Assembly (NCBI GenBank): GCA_026645575.1
Contig: JAPKMW010000070.1
Span: 1 to 63,277, forward strand
Source: Caldilineaceae bacterium
GTDB taxonomy: Bacteria > Chloroflexota > Anaerolineae > Caldilineales > Caldilineaceae
Direction of reading: 5' to 3'
DNA length: 63,277 nucleotides
Numbering within the stretch: position 1 is the stretch's first letter; the number at the start of each line of letters is the position of its first letter. The notes beneath the pieces are model-generated. The model was not told the origin of the DNA. It worked only from the letters and a program-made list of their open reading frames with translations, and made no database searches. Both the position numbers and the translations under genes were made by a program. Of the stretch, positions 1 through 9,990 are shown in pieces.

Positions 1-74
1 ACTTTGCGACATTCGAGGGCGCCGGCAAGCGGACGCCCCTACGGGTGGATTACAAGATGAAAGCGAGGAAGAAG

Positions 75-1382
75 ATGGAACGGATACGGACGACGGAAGT
101 ACAGGCGCATATTGGCGAACGAGTTTGTGTACAGGGCTGGCTTCATGCTGTGCGTCGGCTGGGCGGGGTGAATTTTCTTGTAGTGCGCGATGGCTGGGGA
201 ACCGTGCAGGCGGTTACGGAGCAGGAAGCGGATCTGGCGCCGCTTACCCAAGCCGAGTTGCAGACCGAATCGCTGATTGCCTTGGAAGGTCTGGTTGTTG
301 CATCGGCACAGGCGCCGGGGGGAATTGAGTTACAACAGGTTGCGATTACAGTATTAAACCCGGTGCGCGAGGCGTTGCCGGTTTTAATTAGCAAGCGGGA
401 AGTCAAAGCACAGTTGCCAGTCTTGTTGGATCACGCCGTTGTCACCAATCGCCATCCGGGGCGACGGGCGCTTTTTCGCCTGAGTGCCGGCGTGATGGCG
501 GCCTTTCGCAGCTATTTGAACAGCGTGGGCTTTACCGAGATCCAGACGCCCAAAGTCGTCGCTTCGGCGACCGAGAGTGGGGCGAATGTCTTTGCCATTG
601 ACTACTTTGGTCGCCCGGCCTATCTGGCCCAAAGTCCGCAATTTTATAAACAGATCATGGTCGGCGTCTTTGAACGGGTCTTTGAGGTGGGGCCGGTCTT
701 CCGTGCTGAACCGCACGCCACAGCGCGCCACCTCAGCGAATATGTGAGCATGGACTTGGAGATGGGCTTTATTGAGAACCATTTTACGGTGATGGGTGTG
801 CTACGCAACCTGTTGGCGCATATTTTTACCACCCTCCAAAGTCAATACAGCGCTGAGTTGACCCTGGTCGGCGCCAACTTGCCCAACGTCCCGGCGACCA
901 TTCCCCATCTCCATTTTACCGAAGCCAAAGAACTGGTCTACCAGTTGCATGGCGTGGACGAACGCCACGAACCCGACCTTTCGCCCCAAGAAGAACGTTG
1001 GTTGGGCGCCTGGGCGCTGCAGGAACAGAAGAGCGACTTTCTCTTTATTACCGGCTACCCGATGAGCAAACGTCCTTTCTACACCCATCCCGACCCGGAG
1101 CGCCCGACTTATTCTAATTCCTTTGACTTGCTCTTCCGTGGTCTGGAGTTAGTCACTGGTGGACAACGATTGCATCGCTATGAAGATTACTTGAGTGCAT
1201 TGGCGGCGCGCAAGCTGTCAACCGAGCCGTTTGTGGGCTACCTGGAAGCCTTCCGTTATGGCATGCCACCCCACGGCGGGCTGGCGATTGGGTTGGAGCG
1301 GCTCTTGATGCAACTCACCGGCGCCGCCAACTTGCGGGAAACGACACTTTTTCCGCGCGATCTGAGTCGGTTGACGCCGTAG
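75..1382 (+). CDS. aspS: Archaeal-type aspartyl-tRNA synthetase
   Basis: Class II synthetase charging tRNA-Asp (and, if non-discriminating, tRNA-Asn) in the cytosol. About 435 residues: an N-terminal OB-fold anticodon-binding domain (about 5-100), then the catalytic core with motif 2 (FRAEPHATARH, from residue 209) and motif 3 (GLAIGLERLL, Arg409). The compact length without the bacterial GAD insertion and the PPHGG and LFPRD signatures near the end fit the archaeal/AspS2 type; AsnRS has a different motif 2 (FRAEN). Start chosen at the ATG at 75, preceded by GAGGAAG; an in-frame GTG at 45 and ATG at 57 lack this site. Non-discrimination is inference: it depends on whether the genome also has gatCAB or asnS. 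Confidence 0.93.
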   Translation: MERIRTTEVQAHIGERVCVQGWLHAVRRLGGVNFLVVRDGWGTVQAVTEQEADLAPLTQAELQTESLIALEGLVVASAQAPGGIELQQVAITVLNPVREALPVLISKREVKAQLPVLLDHAVVTNRHPGRRALFRLSAGVMAAFRSYLNSVGFTEIQTPKVVASATESGANVFAIDYFGRPAYLAQSPQFYKQIMVGVFERVFEVGPVFRAEPHATARHLSEYVSMDLEMGFIENHFTVMGVLRNLLAHIFTTLQSQYSAELTLVGANLPNVPATIPHLHFTEAKELVYQLHGVDERHEPDLSPQEERWLGAWALQEQKSDFLFITGYPMSKRPFYTHPDPERPTYSNSFDLLFRGLELVTGGQRLHRYEDYLSALAARKLSTEPFVGYLEAFRYGMPPHGGLAIGLERLLMQLTGAANLRETTLFPRDLSRLTP

Positions 1383-1413
1383 CGTGATCAGTGTTAAGAA
1401 AAGGGGGGCGCCA

Positions 1414-1633
1414 AACACGACAACGGATTTAGGAAGCAACGGATGGTCTGCTCGCTTACCGAAACGGATGGAACAGTCGATTTAAAAATATTGGCGCCAC
1501 CGCAGAGAGTGTGGAAAGTGCGATCAGAAACTCGGTTTCTGATCGCACTTTCCACATTTAAGCGAAAATATTTTATTTACCATCGTATCATTTGCGCAAG
1601 AAATCCGCTGTTTTCTAAATCCGTTGTCGTGTC
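1414..1633. repeat. Composite palindromic element (GATTTAG family, copy 1)
   Basis: Outer arms pair over 17 bp: 1415-1431 (ACACGACAACGGATTTA) with 1616-1632. The left arm and the next 13 bases match the left arm of the element at 49113-49190, so both belong to one family. In copy 2 the loop is about 40 nt, while here about 180 nt separate the arms, including another palindrome at 1510-1556. Confidence 0.75.
1510..1556. repeat. 21-bp perfect inverted repeat, 5-nt loop
   Basis: Arms 1510-1530 (ending GCGATCAGAAA) and 1536-1556 are perfectly complementary around the loop CTCGG. No T-tract follows on either side, so it is not a classical terminator. Confidence 0.85.
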
Positions 1634-1666
1634 GTCACCCGGCTGTGAATTGCGCATGGTGAATAG

Positions 1667-1695
1667 TTGGTTTCCTAGACGAACTGTGCTATACT
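1667..1695 (+). promoter_or_regulatory. Sigma70-like promoter of tig
   Basis: TTGGTT (1667-1672), a 17-nt spacer, and TATACT (1690-1695) with an upstream TGTGC resembling an extended -10. The predicted start near 1702 gives a leader of about 50 nt before the tig ATG at 1753. Confidence 0.6.
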
Positions 1696-1752
1696 GGCGG
1701 ATTAGCAATGAAAATTGGTTAAAAAGAATTCTAAAATAGTCCTGAGGAAACA

Positions 1753-3177
1753 ATGTCGTTACAGATCAACAAAGAAGAACGCGAAAACCGTGAATTAGTG
1801 CTAACGGTAGTGGTGGACCAGGCTCGTGTCGACGGGGAGTTGCGCAAAGCGGCCAAGAAACTGGCCGGCAGCTATCGCATTCCCGGCTTCCGACAGGGCA
1901 AGGCGCCCTATCACGTCATCGTCCAACAGGTGGGTCTGCCGGCGCTCTACAACGAATTTATTGAACCCTTCGGCCAGACCATCTACCAAGAAGCCTTGAA
2001 GCAGGAAGGGTTGGAACCCTATGCCCGCGCCTCGTTAGAAGATGTCAAAGTCGAACCGCTCACCTATGTTCTCGCTATGCCGCTGGATCCGCACATTGAT
2101 CTGGGCGACTATCGCGCCCTGCGGGTCGAGGAAGATCCGATCACCATCGACGAAGCCGCGGTTGAGGCACGCTTGGATGAATATCGCAACGAGCAGGCGG
2201 GCTGGGTCAACGTCGAGCGCGCCAGTGACTATGGCGACATGCTGAACATCAACGTGCGCAGCATCTTGGTCAACGAAGATGGCTCCCCGGCCCTTGACGA
2301 AAGTGGCAACGAATCGGTGGTGCTGGAAGAGAATGACTGGGATGTGACGCCCGATCAGGAAAACCCCATGGAGCCACCGGGCTTTGATGAGGCGTTGTTG
2401 GGCTTACAGGCCGGCGACGAAAAGGAATTTGTCCTTGCCTGGCCTGCTGAAGGGCAGAGCATGTATGCCGGCAAGCAGGCGCGCTTTAGCGTCAAGGTCA
2501 ATCACATTCAAGCCTATGAAAAGGCCGAGTTGACCGACGAATTTGCCCAGACCATCGGGCCGGATTTTAACACCCTGGAGGATCTCAAAGAGAGCATCCG
2601 CGCCACCTTACGCGAACGAGCCAATGCCCAGGCGGAAAACAATTACCTGGAAAAAGTGCTGGATGCCATGCTGGCCCAGAGCAAGCTCAACTACCCGCCG
2701 GTGGTGATCGAAGATCAACTGGATTCCATGCTCAATGATATGGAGATGCAGTTGCGCCGCTTTGGCATTGAGAGCCTGGATAACTATCTCACGCAAGTTG
2801 GTCAAAGCCGTGATCAGATGCGCACCAGTATGCGCCCGGAAGCCCAACGGCAAGCCGAACGCAACCTAATCATTTCCGAAGTGCTGCGCGCCGAGGCGCT
2901 GACGGCCAGTGATGAAGAGGTAGAAGCGCGCATCGACGCCCTCCTCGCCGGCAACAGTGATCCTGATTCGGCGCAACAACTGACGCAGATGTTCCGCCAC
3001 GAATCGGGCCGCGCTATTTTGGAAAGCCAACTGCTGCGGGAGAAGGCGCTACAACGCATCACTGCCATCGCCCGCGGCAAGGGGGATGAAGCGCCCGCCG
3101 CCGAACCGGCCCCAGAAGCCGCCGAGTCAACGGACACACCGGCTGAAGCTGCTGCCGAACCAGATACCCAAGCCTAA
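1753..3177 (+). CDS. tig: Trigger factor (ribosome-bound chaperone / PPIase)
   Basis: Binds the ribosome exit tunnel and shields nascent chains. 474 residues: N-terminal ribosome-binding domain (1-115) with the GFRQGKAP signature, a middle FKBP-like peptidyl-prolyl isomerase domain (about 155-250, with an acidic insertion around 175-205), and a helical C-terminal arm (260-430). The last 35 residues are an Ala/Glu/Pro-rich tail (EAPAAEPAPEAAES), probably disordered. Start ATG at 1753 follows CTGAGGAAACA. It lies upstream of clpP-clpX on the same strand, a common arrangement linking nascent-chain folding to proteolysis, but a 275-nt gap with hairpins suggests separate transcription. Confidence 0.97.
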   Translation: MSLQINKEERENRELVLTVVVDQARVDGELRKAAKKLAGSYRIPGFRQGKAPYHVIVQQVGLPALYNEFIEPFGQTIYQEALKQEGLEPYARASLEDVKVEPLTYVLAMPLDPHIDLGDYRALRVEEDPITIDEAAVEARLDEYRNEQAGWVNVERASDYGDMLNINVRSILVNEDGSPALDESGNESVVLEENDWDVTPDQENPMEPPGFDEALLGLQAGDEKEFVLAWPAEGQSMYAGKQARFSVKVNHIQAYEKAELTDEFAQTIGPDFNTLEDLKESIRATLRERANAQAENNYLEKVLDAMLAQSKLNYPPVVIEDQLDSMLNDMEMQLRRFGIESLDNYLTQVGQSRDQMRTSMRPEAQRQAERNLIISEVLRAEALTASDEEVEARIDALLAGNSDPDSAQQLTQMFRHESGRAILESQLLREKALQRITAIARGKGDEAPAAEPAPEAAESTDTPAEAAAEPDTQA

Positions 3178-3183
3178 CCTTGT

Positions 3184-3221
3184 CCTCGTCGGGGCGACCG
3201 CAAGGGTACGCCTCGACGAGG
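3184..3221 (+). terminator. Hairpin downstream of tig, possible terminator
   Basis: Arms 3184-3196 and 3209-3221 (CCTCGTCGGGGCG against CGCCTCGACGAGG, one mismatch) begin 6 nt after the tig stop. The following AACAAACTT is a poor U-tract, so intrinsic termination is uncertain. Confidence 0.4.
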
Positions 3222-3345
3222 AACAAACTTAATTCTAACAGAATACAAACATCAAAGTAGAGCCAAATTACATCCGCATTGGTCATTGCTGTTTATGGTT
3301 GGTGTAGTACATTGCGATGTTTGTCTACTCGTGACTATCAAGTCC

Positions 3346-3403
3346 GCTCCTAGCCAGTCCGTGACTGGCGACTTCGGACGCCAGTCACGGACTGGCTAGG
3401 AGC
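3346..3403. repeat. 25-bp perfect palindrome with AGTCCGTGACT core
   Basis: Arms 3346-3370 and 3379-3403 are perfect complements around an 8-nt loop. The arm contains TAGCCAGTCCGTGACTGG. The same core recurs in the hairpins at 9874, 20894 and 21453. Confidence 0.85.
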
Positions 3404-3452
3404 AGTACTCGTAGTTGCGTCTACCCTGAACTTTGATTGAATGGAGAATTTT

Positions 3453-4163
3453 ATGAATATGGTGCCACCAACCATCGTAAGTCCAACAAATGTCATTCCA
3501 ATGGTGATCGATAACTCCGGTCGTGGCGAGCGGGCCTATGACATCTACAGCTTGCTGCTCAAGGAGCGGATCGTTTTTCTGGGCACGCCAATCAACGACC
3601 AGATTGCCAACCTGATCGTCGCCCAGTTGCTCTGGTTGAACAGCGAGGATCCCAACCAGCCGATCAACATGTATATCAACAGCCCCGGCGGTCATATCCA
3701 TGCCGGTCTGGCGATTTATGATACCATGCAGATGATCACCGCCCCGGTCAGCACGGTAGCGGTCGGCATGACGGCTAGCATGGGTACGGTGCTCTTGGCC
3801 TCCGGCGCTACCGGTCGGCGCTATGCCCTGCCGCACGCTACGGTTCACATGCACCCGGCCAGCAGCGGCGCCCAGGGCTACACCGAAGATGTGCGCATCG
3901 CCTTCCGCGAGCAGGAGCGCATCCAGACCCAGCTTTTCCAACTGGTGAGCAAGCATGTCAACCGCAACTGGAAAGAGATCGAGCGGGACTTTGAGCGTGA
4001 TCGCTATATGACCTCGCTCGAAGCCAAGGAATATGGCATTGTGGACGAAGTACTGGGGGATACCTCCAAGATCATTTCCGTGGATCGCCGCACTGGTGAA
4101 TTGCGTCTGCCAAGTGGCGAAAAACTGTTGGAGACATTACCCCAGAATGGGACAGGTAACTAA
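3453..4163 (+). CDS. clpP: ATP-dependent Clp protease proteolytic subunit
   Basis: Serine peptidase forming the tetradecameric barrel that degrades substrates unfolded by ClpX or ClpC. Counted from the upstream ATG at 3441, the catalytic triad is Ser113 (GMTASMG), His138 (VHMHPAS) and Asp187 (RDRYM); subtract 4 for the start used here. The nucleophile context TASMG replaces the usual AASMG, but the triad is intact. GGAG at 3443-3446 lies 6 nt before the ATG at 3453, which makes 3453 the better start. The stop is 3 nt before clpX, so the two are almost certainly co-translated. clpC at 24-26 kb would supply the alternative unfoldase. Confidence 0.96.
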   Translation: MNMVPPTIVSPTNVIPMVIDNSGRGERAYDIYSLLLKERIVFLGTPINDQIANLIVAQLLWLNSEDPNQPINMYINSPGGHIHAGLAIYDTMQMITAPVSTVAVGMTASMGTVLLASGATGRRYALPHATVHMHPASSGAQGYTEDVRIAFREQERIQTQLFQLVSKHVNRNWKEIERDFERDRYMTSLEAKEYGIVDEVLGDTSKIISVDRRTGELRLPSGEKLLETLPQNGTGN

Positions 4164-4166
4164 CTC

Positions 4167-5594
<1,428 letters not shown>

Positions 5595-5614
5595 GTGGGT
5601 AATTGGGTAATATG

Positions 5615-5649
5615 AAAAGCGTGAGGCCCTAGCGACCTCACGCTTTTTT
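5615..5649 (+). terminator. Rho-independent terminator of clpP-clpX
   Basis: A 12-bp stem (5615-5626 with 5636-5647, AAAAGCGTGAGG/CCTCACGCTTTT) ends in a run of six T at 5644-5649, 20 nt after the clpX stop. Confidence 0.85.
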
Positions 5650-5671
5650 GTTGCCGGTAGCGGTTAAATTC

Positions 5672-5719
5672 ACGAGGAGTTCGTGCCCGATGGGCACCCG
5701 CCACGTGCGAACTCCTCGT
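5672..5719. repeat. Nested palindrome between convergent genes
   Basis: Outer arms ACGAGGAGTTCG (5672-5683) and CGAACTCCTCGT (5708-5719) enclose a second stem GTGCCC/GGGCAC (5683-5697). It lies between clpX and the converging binding-protein gene and could serve the latter as a terminator, though there is no U-tract. Confidence 0.6.
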
Positions 5720-5727
5720 TTGCGGGG

Positions 5728-7683
5728 TTATTCCTTGTAGAAGAATTGCTCGCCACTGTTGTTGGCGCCAATCGCCTGCCCGCCAGAGGGAACATTGCCC
5801 AGCTTGGCATCGGTCACCAGGGCATAGCGCACATTCTCGACAATGTTCAAGACGTAGAGATTGTCACGATGGATCTGATAGATCTCGTCGGTGAGCGCCT
5901 TGTCCTCGTCCGAAGCCGGGGCGGCGGCAATGCGCCCTTCATGTAGCTCATAAAGGCGTAGGACAGGGGCCGGCGGCTCTTCGCCCTCGGCGCCGTTGGT
6001 GTTGTACCACATTTCCCACAGGCGGCCCCAGCGGCCACCAGGCAGATAGTCCGTCCAGGTGCCATTGCGCCACATGGGTTGTACCGACCAGATGATGCTG
6101 GCTTGCGCTTCGTTGGCCTCGACCCGTTCACCGGCCAGAGACGAATCAACCAGCTTGAAGGTGGTCTTAATGCCGATTAGCTTGAAGTGTTCGACCAGCA
6201 GTTCGGCCACCACCGGAATATCAGGGGCGTAGCTGGCGGACTCAATGGGCAAAATGAAGGTGTTGCCATCCGGTCCCAAGCGGAAATCTTCGCCGTCGCG
6301 CTGATCCATGCCCATTTCGTCGAGCAACTGGTTGGCCTGATCCAGGTCAAAATCGCCCGACACCAGTTCCGGCAGCCCCGCTTGGCTGTAGTAGACGCTT
6401 TCGATGATCTCCTGGCGGTTGATCGCCAGATTGAGCGCCTGACGGAACCGCAGATCCCCGGTCACCTGGCGCCAGACGGGATCATCAAAGGTCAGATTCA
6501 AGTAGAGCGCCGTGGGATCGACGTGATTGTCCAGCAACTGCACCTGAAAACCGCCCTTGGCTTCATTCTCTTTATAAAGCGGCAACTTCACAAGCGCCGT
6601 ATCCTCGCGCAAGAGATCCACATCCCCGGTCAGCACCTTGAGATTGACCATATCGGAATCGCCCGTCATTACAGAGATCACTTTATCGATGTAGGGCAGT
6701 TGTTTGCCTTCCGTATCGACCTTGAAGTAGTAGGGATTGCGCTCAAAGGTGAGAACTCCTTCATCTTCGGCAGCCACGCCAACCCACGGGTAGAGCGACG
6801 GCATCCCAATACAGCGGGTGCGCGTCAAGTCCCAGTTAAGACAGTTCTTCTGGGTAAAGAGTTGCCACCACTCATCGGTCAAATTCGCCTCGGCGAGCAT
6901 TCCTTTCAGGGTTTCTGCGTCGGCATAGTCGGCATGGAATTGTTTGAGGTAGTGGGCCGGTTGCAGCAGATCGGTGTAGCCTTGCCAGCCTTTGATGGTC
7001 AATTCGCGTAGGAAACCGCCGTACGGTTCAGCAAAGGTGAGGGTAAAGGTAAAGTCATCGACAATCTCCAGTTGCATCGGTTCACCACTGGGGCTGCCCG
7101 CCGCGCGGAATTTGGCCGGGAAGGAAGGGGTGAGTTGCTCGTTCTGATAAATGTCTTCAACGACAAAGCGCACATCTTCGGTGGTCACCGGCTCGCCGTC
7201 GGACCATTTGAGTCCTTCGCGCAGGTGAAAGGTAAATTGGGTGTTGTCGTCGTTCGTTTCAAAGGCTTTGACAATGTTGGGGCGAATCCCCTCGACGCCA
7301 ATGCCGGGCGCCATGAGCAGATGCTCGTTGAGCATGATAAAGATGTCGGGGTTCCAGTCGGCATCGCCATGCGCCATGTGGAGAATGCCGCCATAGAGAC
7401 CCGGCGTCCAATCGGGTAGATCGGCTTCCGCAACGATCACCCCCGGCCCCACCACAAATGGCTCTGTGGGAATGCGTTCTTCCAGCGGCGGCAGTTGACC
7501 GGCGGCAACCCGTTCGGCCAGCATGGGCGCTTCCTTGGCGGGGGCCTGGGCTTCCGCCGCCGGTTCTTTGGTGGGTTCCGCCGCCGGTTGCGCTGCGTCG
7601 GGCGCTGGTGCGGCCACTTGTCCGCAGGCTGAGAGAATGAGGGCAAGTACAAGCAAGAGCGGGAGCAATACACGTTTGGTCAT
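5728..7683 (-). CDS. ABC transporter substrate-binding lipoprotein, family 5 (peptide/oligopeptide type)
   Basis: Extracytoplasmic solute receptor, 651 residues. It has a lipoprotein signal peptide with lipobox LSAC (Cys20), an Ala/Pro/Glu-rich linker to about residue 60, then the SBP_bac_5 fold (conserved stretches such as FHLREGLKWSDGEPV and RQALNLAINRQEI). The start is preceded by AGGAGG at a 7-nt spacing. No permease or ATPase genes are adjacent, so it is an orphan receptor that must share a transporter such as the Dpp system at 39-49 kb, whose binding protein has the same architecture. The ligand cannot be read from sequence; this family binds peptides but in Chloroflexota also some sugars. 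Confidence 0.92.
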   Translation of the reverse strand: MTKRVLLPLLLVLALILSACGQVAAPAPDAAQPAAEPTKEPAAEAQAPAKEAPMLAERVAAGQLPPLEERIPTEPFVVGPGVIVAEADLPDWTPGLYGGILHMAHGDADWNPDIFIMLNEHLLMAPGIGVEGIRPNIVKAFETNDDNTQFTFHLREGLKWSDGEPVTTEDVRFVVEDIYQNEQLTPSFPAKFRAAGSPSGEPMQLEIVDDFTFTLTFAEPYGGFLRELTIKGWQGYTDLLQPAHYLKQFHADYADAETLKGMLAEANLTDEWWQLFTQKNCLNWDLTRTRCIGMPSLYPWVGVAAEDEGVLTFERNPYYFKVDTEGKQLPYIDKVISVMTGDSDMVNLKVLTGDVDLLREDTALVKLPLYKENEAKGGFQVQLLDNHVDPTALYLNLTFDDPVWRQVTGDLRFRQALNLAINRQEIIESVYYSQAGLPELVSGDFDLDQANQLLDEMGMDQRDGEDFRLGPDGNTFILPIESASYAPDIPVVAELLVEHFKLIGIKTTFKLVDSSLAGERVEANEAQASIIWSVQPMWRNGTWTDYLPGGRWGRLWEMWYNTNGAEGEEPPAPVLRLYELHEGRIAAAPASDEDKALTDEIYQIHRDNLYVLNIVENVRYALVTDAKLGNVPSGGQAIGANNSGEQFFYKE

Positions 7684-7844
7684 CTCTGGTCCTCCTGTAG
7701 GTGAACAACTTTGGTTGGGTGGTTTTGTGGCGTTCGGTGGCTTGGGTCATTGGGCGATTGGGCGCCCATGACGCAATGGCCGAACAGCCAGCGAAACCGA
7801 CAAAGGTTTGGGGATCAACAGGAATCGGAGGGGTTGACAAGCAA

Positions 7845-7903
7845 ATCTTCCCGGAAGGTCGATCTTGTCAACAGGAACGGTCGGTCAAACCTTCCGGGAA
7901 GAT
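7845..7903. repeat. 15-bp inverted repeat
   Basis: ATCTTCCCGGAAGGT (7845-7859) and ACCTTCCGGGAAGAT (7889-7903) are perfect complements with a 29-nt loop. Each arm is itself partly palindromic (TTCCCGGAA/TTCCGGGAA). Confidence 0.75.
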
Positions 7904-7997
7904 GGTGGGCAGGCCCTCTGGTTCCGATTGAGCCAGTTTTGGGAGCGAATCAGGAAAACAGAATCAGGCGCAACGCTTTACGCAAGGAAGCGGTCGT

Positions 7998-8041
7998 AAA
8001 GACTTTAGTCTTCGGGGCGTCGAAGGAAGACTAAAGTCTTT
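7998..8041. repeat. 15-bp inverted repeat downstream of the PhyH gene
   Basis: AAAGACTTTAGTCTT (7998-8012) and its complement (8027-8041), loop 14 nt. It lies just past the minus-strand gene ending at 8051, so it may act as its 3' hairpin. Confidence 0.7.
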
Positions 8042-8050
8042 ATTACGGAA

Positions 8051-8869
8051 TTAGGCACGCACACAAGGCTTGGTTGGGTGATAGATGAGCGGCGTCTGTG
8101 CGTCGTCTTCTAGTATATCACCAATTTGTAATTTCGCTAGTTGCTCTTTGCGCAGGATGTTGGGCTTGCCATTAAAGGTGCTGCCGTCGGGCATGTAGGC
8201 GCAGGTCATGGCGCGCCGCCAGCCGGGGGTCATGTTGGGGCCGGCGCTGTGGGCAATGAGACCATTGTGAAAGGAGCAGGAACCGGCCTTCATCGGGTTC
8301 GGCACGGCCTGCTGTTTGGCCCAGTCGGGATAGACTTTGAAGAGATCGCCCATGTTGGGGCCGATACCGACATTCTCATAGGTGGCCGTTTTGTGCGAGC
8401 CGGGGATAAACCACATACAGCCATTTTCCAGCGTCACATCATCGAGCGCGACCCAGATGGTGATGGCGTCGCGCGAGTGGAAGGACCAGTAGGGGTTGTC
8501 CAGATGCCAGCCGGTGGGGTTGGCCCAGGGCTGTTTGATCAGCGCCTGGTCGTGCCAGATGCGAACGCCCTCGACGCCGGCCAGGGTCGCGGCCATCTGG
8601 CCCAAGCGCGCATCGAGCATCAATTTGCGCATCTTTTCATTGGTCTGCCAGAGGTTGACCCGCTGGATAAAGACATTGTTGTAGTACCCTTCGTTGTTCT
8701 CTTCCTCTTGACCAAAGCCGGGGATGCGTTCACGCTTGCGTCCGGTTACGGCCTCATCAACGACGTCGCGCCATTCGGCGATCTCGTCGGCGTTGAGAAA
8801 ATCAGCAACGACAACAAAACCATTGTCACGATAGCTTTCAATGTGGGTTTGTGTGAGATTTGTGTTCAT
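8051..8869 (-). CDS. Phytanoyl-CoA dioxygenase (PhyH) family protein
   Basis: Fe(II)/2-oxoglutarate-dependent oxygenase fold, 272 residues. The metal triad is visible as His122 and Asp124 (WHLDNP) and a distal His207 (IAHSAG), with Arg218 or Arg219 as the likely 2-oxoglutarate anchor. AAGGAGG lies 5 nt before the ATG. It is divergently transcribed from an AraC regulator, so inducible control is likely (inference). The substrate is unknown: bacterial PhyH homologues hydroxylate diverse small molecules and natural products. Confidence 0.9.
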   Translation of the reverse strand: MNTNLTQTHIESYRDNGFVVVADFLNADEIAEWRDVVDEAVTGRKRERIPGFGQEEENNEGYYNNVFIQRVNLWQTNEKMRKLMLDARLGQMAATLAGVEGVRIWHDQALIKQPWANPTGWHLDNPYWSFHSRDAITIWVALDDVTLENGCMWFIPGSHKTATYENVGIGPNMGDLFKVYPDWAKQQAVPNPMKAGSCSFHNGLIAHSAGPNMTPGWRRAMTCAYMPDGSTFNGKPNILRKEQLAKLQIGDILEDDAQTPLIYHPTKPCVRA

Positions 8870-8904
8870 CTGGCCCTCCTTTTTGTGGACTTTCCGTTCC
8901 TTCG

Positions 8905-8910
8905 ATTATA
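8905..8910 (-). promoter_or_regulatory. Candidate -10 box of the PhyH gene
   Basis: TATAAT on the minus strand with a predicted start about 30 nt before the ATG. No good -35 hexamer is seen at 16-18 nt, which fits a promoter needing an activator such as the divergent AraC protein. Confidence 0.4.
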
Positions 8911-8967
8911 TGCTAAAATCCGCTTGCCGTTAGGATTTTTCCTGAGCAAAGTTAGCACAATCCTGCC

Positions 8968-9837
8968 ATGAAGCTACCCCAATACTTACGTCGCGATTTC
9001 TTTCGCTCGCCAGCCGCCATTGCCATGACCCGGTTCTACCTGGTCAATGGCTTGATCATTCCCCATAGCCATGACTTTGTGGAAGTGGTGCTGGTGGTGG
9101 ACGGTGAGGGGATTCATCGCTCCCATGAAGGGGCGAGCTTGATCCAGCGCGGTCAAGTGCTGGTGATTCGACCAGGGGCTTGGCACACCTACGAAGCCTG
9201 TGTTGATCTAAAACTCTACAATTGCTGCTTTGGCTATGAGTTGTTGGGCCACGAACTGGCCTGGTTTGGCGAAGATGCGCGGCTCAACTATCTCTTTCAT
9301 GTCGGGCCGCTCTCACAGGGGCGCCGAGGGATTCTGGCAACGAACATTCCGTCCACGGTGGTGCAAGCGTGTGAACGCCATCTGCTCACCTTGTGTGATC
9401 TGGAACAACGCTCCACCTTGGCCGACAAAACGACCACGCTGGCCTGTTTGCTACTCTTCTTTGGCGAACTGGCGCAAGCGGTCACCCCCTGTGCGCTGTC
9501 GGCGAATCATGCCCATCCCGCAGTATTGGAAGCGGTGCGTTTGTTGGAACAGGATGCAACCGAAACGTGGAGCATGGCAACGCTGACCCAGCGCGTTGGC
9601 CTGAGCGAAGCCTATCTGTCGCGCCTCTTCCGTCACCAGATGGGCGTGCCGCCCATGACCTATCTGCACCAGCGGCGGATGGAACGGGGCGCCAATCTGC
9701 TGCTCCATACCAACTGGCCGATTGGTCAAATCGCGTTGGAGATTGGTCTCCATGACCAGAACTATTTCGCCCGTTGTTTCAAAGCCTACTACGGTCTATC
9801 CGCCACCGCCTATCGCAAACAGTTTGCGGGGCGATGA
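8968..9837 (+). CDS. AraC-family transcriptional regulator
   Basis: 289 residues. The N-terminal half is a cupin-like ligand domain (HSHDFVEVVLVV near residue 33, then GAWHTYE near 72). The C-terminal 100 residues carry the two helix-turn-helix units of the AraC/XylS family (GLSEAYLSRLFRH and IALEIGLHDQNYFARCFK). It is divergent from the PhyH gene across 98 nt, so it probably controls that gene and perhaps the dehydrogenase that follows. No Shine-Dalgarno is visible before the ATG, so a leaderless or short-leader mRNA is possible. Confidence 0.93.
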   Translation: MKLPQYLRRDFFRSPAAIAMTRFYLVNGLIIPHSHDFVEVVLVVDGEGIHRSHEGASLIQRGQVLVIRPGAWHTYEACVDLKLYNCCFGYELLGHELAWFGEDARLNYLFHVGPLSQGRRGILATNIPSTVVQACERHLLTLCDLEQRSTLADKTTTLACLLLFFGELAQAVTPCALSANHAHPAVLEAVRLLEQDATETWSMATLTQRVGLSEAYLSRLFRHQMGVPPMTYLHQRRMERGANLLLHTNWPIGQIALEIGLHDQNYFARCFKAYYGLSATAYRKQFAGR

Positions 9838-9873
9838 ATTGGATTAGGAGCCGTAAAAATACAACTTGATAGA

Positions 9874-9936
9874 CTGCTCTGTGCGAGTCCGTGACTCGCC
9901 CTGGCCGGTTGCGAGTCACGGACTCGCACAGAGCAG
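9874..9936. repeat. 26-bp perfect palindrome with AGTCCGTGACT core
   Basis: Arms 9874-9899 and 9911-9936 (containing GCGAGTCCGTGACTCGC) are perfect complements, loop 11 nt. Same core as the element at 3346, but with different outer arms. Confidence 0.85.
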
Positions 9937-9990
9937 CAACTTAATTCTGTTGCAGACCTTGGGAAAATGAAAAGGAGAAGATTACCCATC

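Larger units (their letters stand above)
1383..1752. other. Gene-free gap with nested palindromes and tig promoter
   Basis: No credible gene. It holds the composite palindrome at 1414-1633, the 21-bp perfect inverted repeat inside it, and the tig promoter at 1667-1695. A 98-codon open frame here is built mainly from palindrome arms and is not called. Confidence 0.7.
7684..8050. other. Gap with two palindromes, no gene
   Basis: Upstream leader of the minus-strand binding-protein gene, then palindromes at 7845-7903 and 7998-8041. No credible coding frame is seen. Confidence 0.6.

Noticed and set aside
1443..1739. 98-codon open frame on the plus strand
   Set aside because: Composed largely of palindrome arms (1510-1556), without a ribosome site and overlapping the tig promoter.
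8141..8971. 276-codon open frame antisense to the PhyH gene
   Set aside because: Mirror of a gene with clear active-site motifs; no family recognised for the antisense product.
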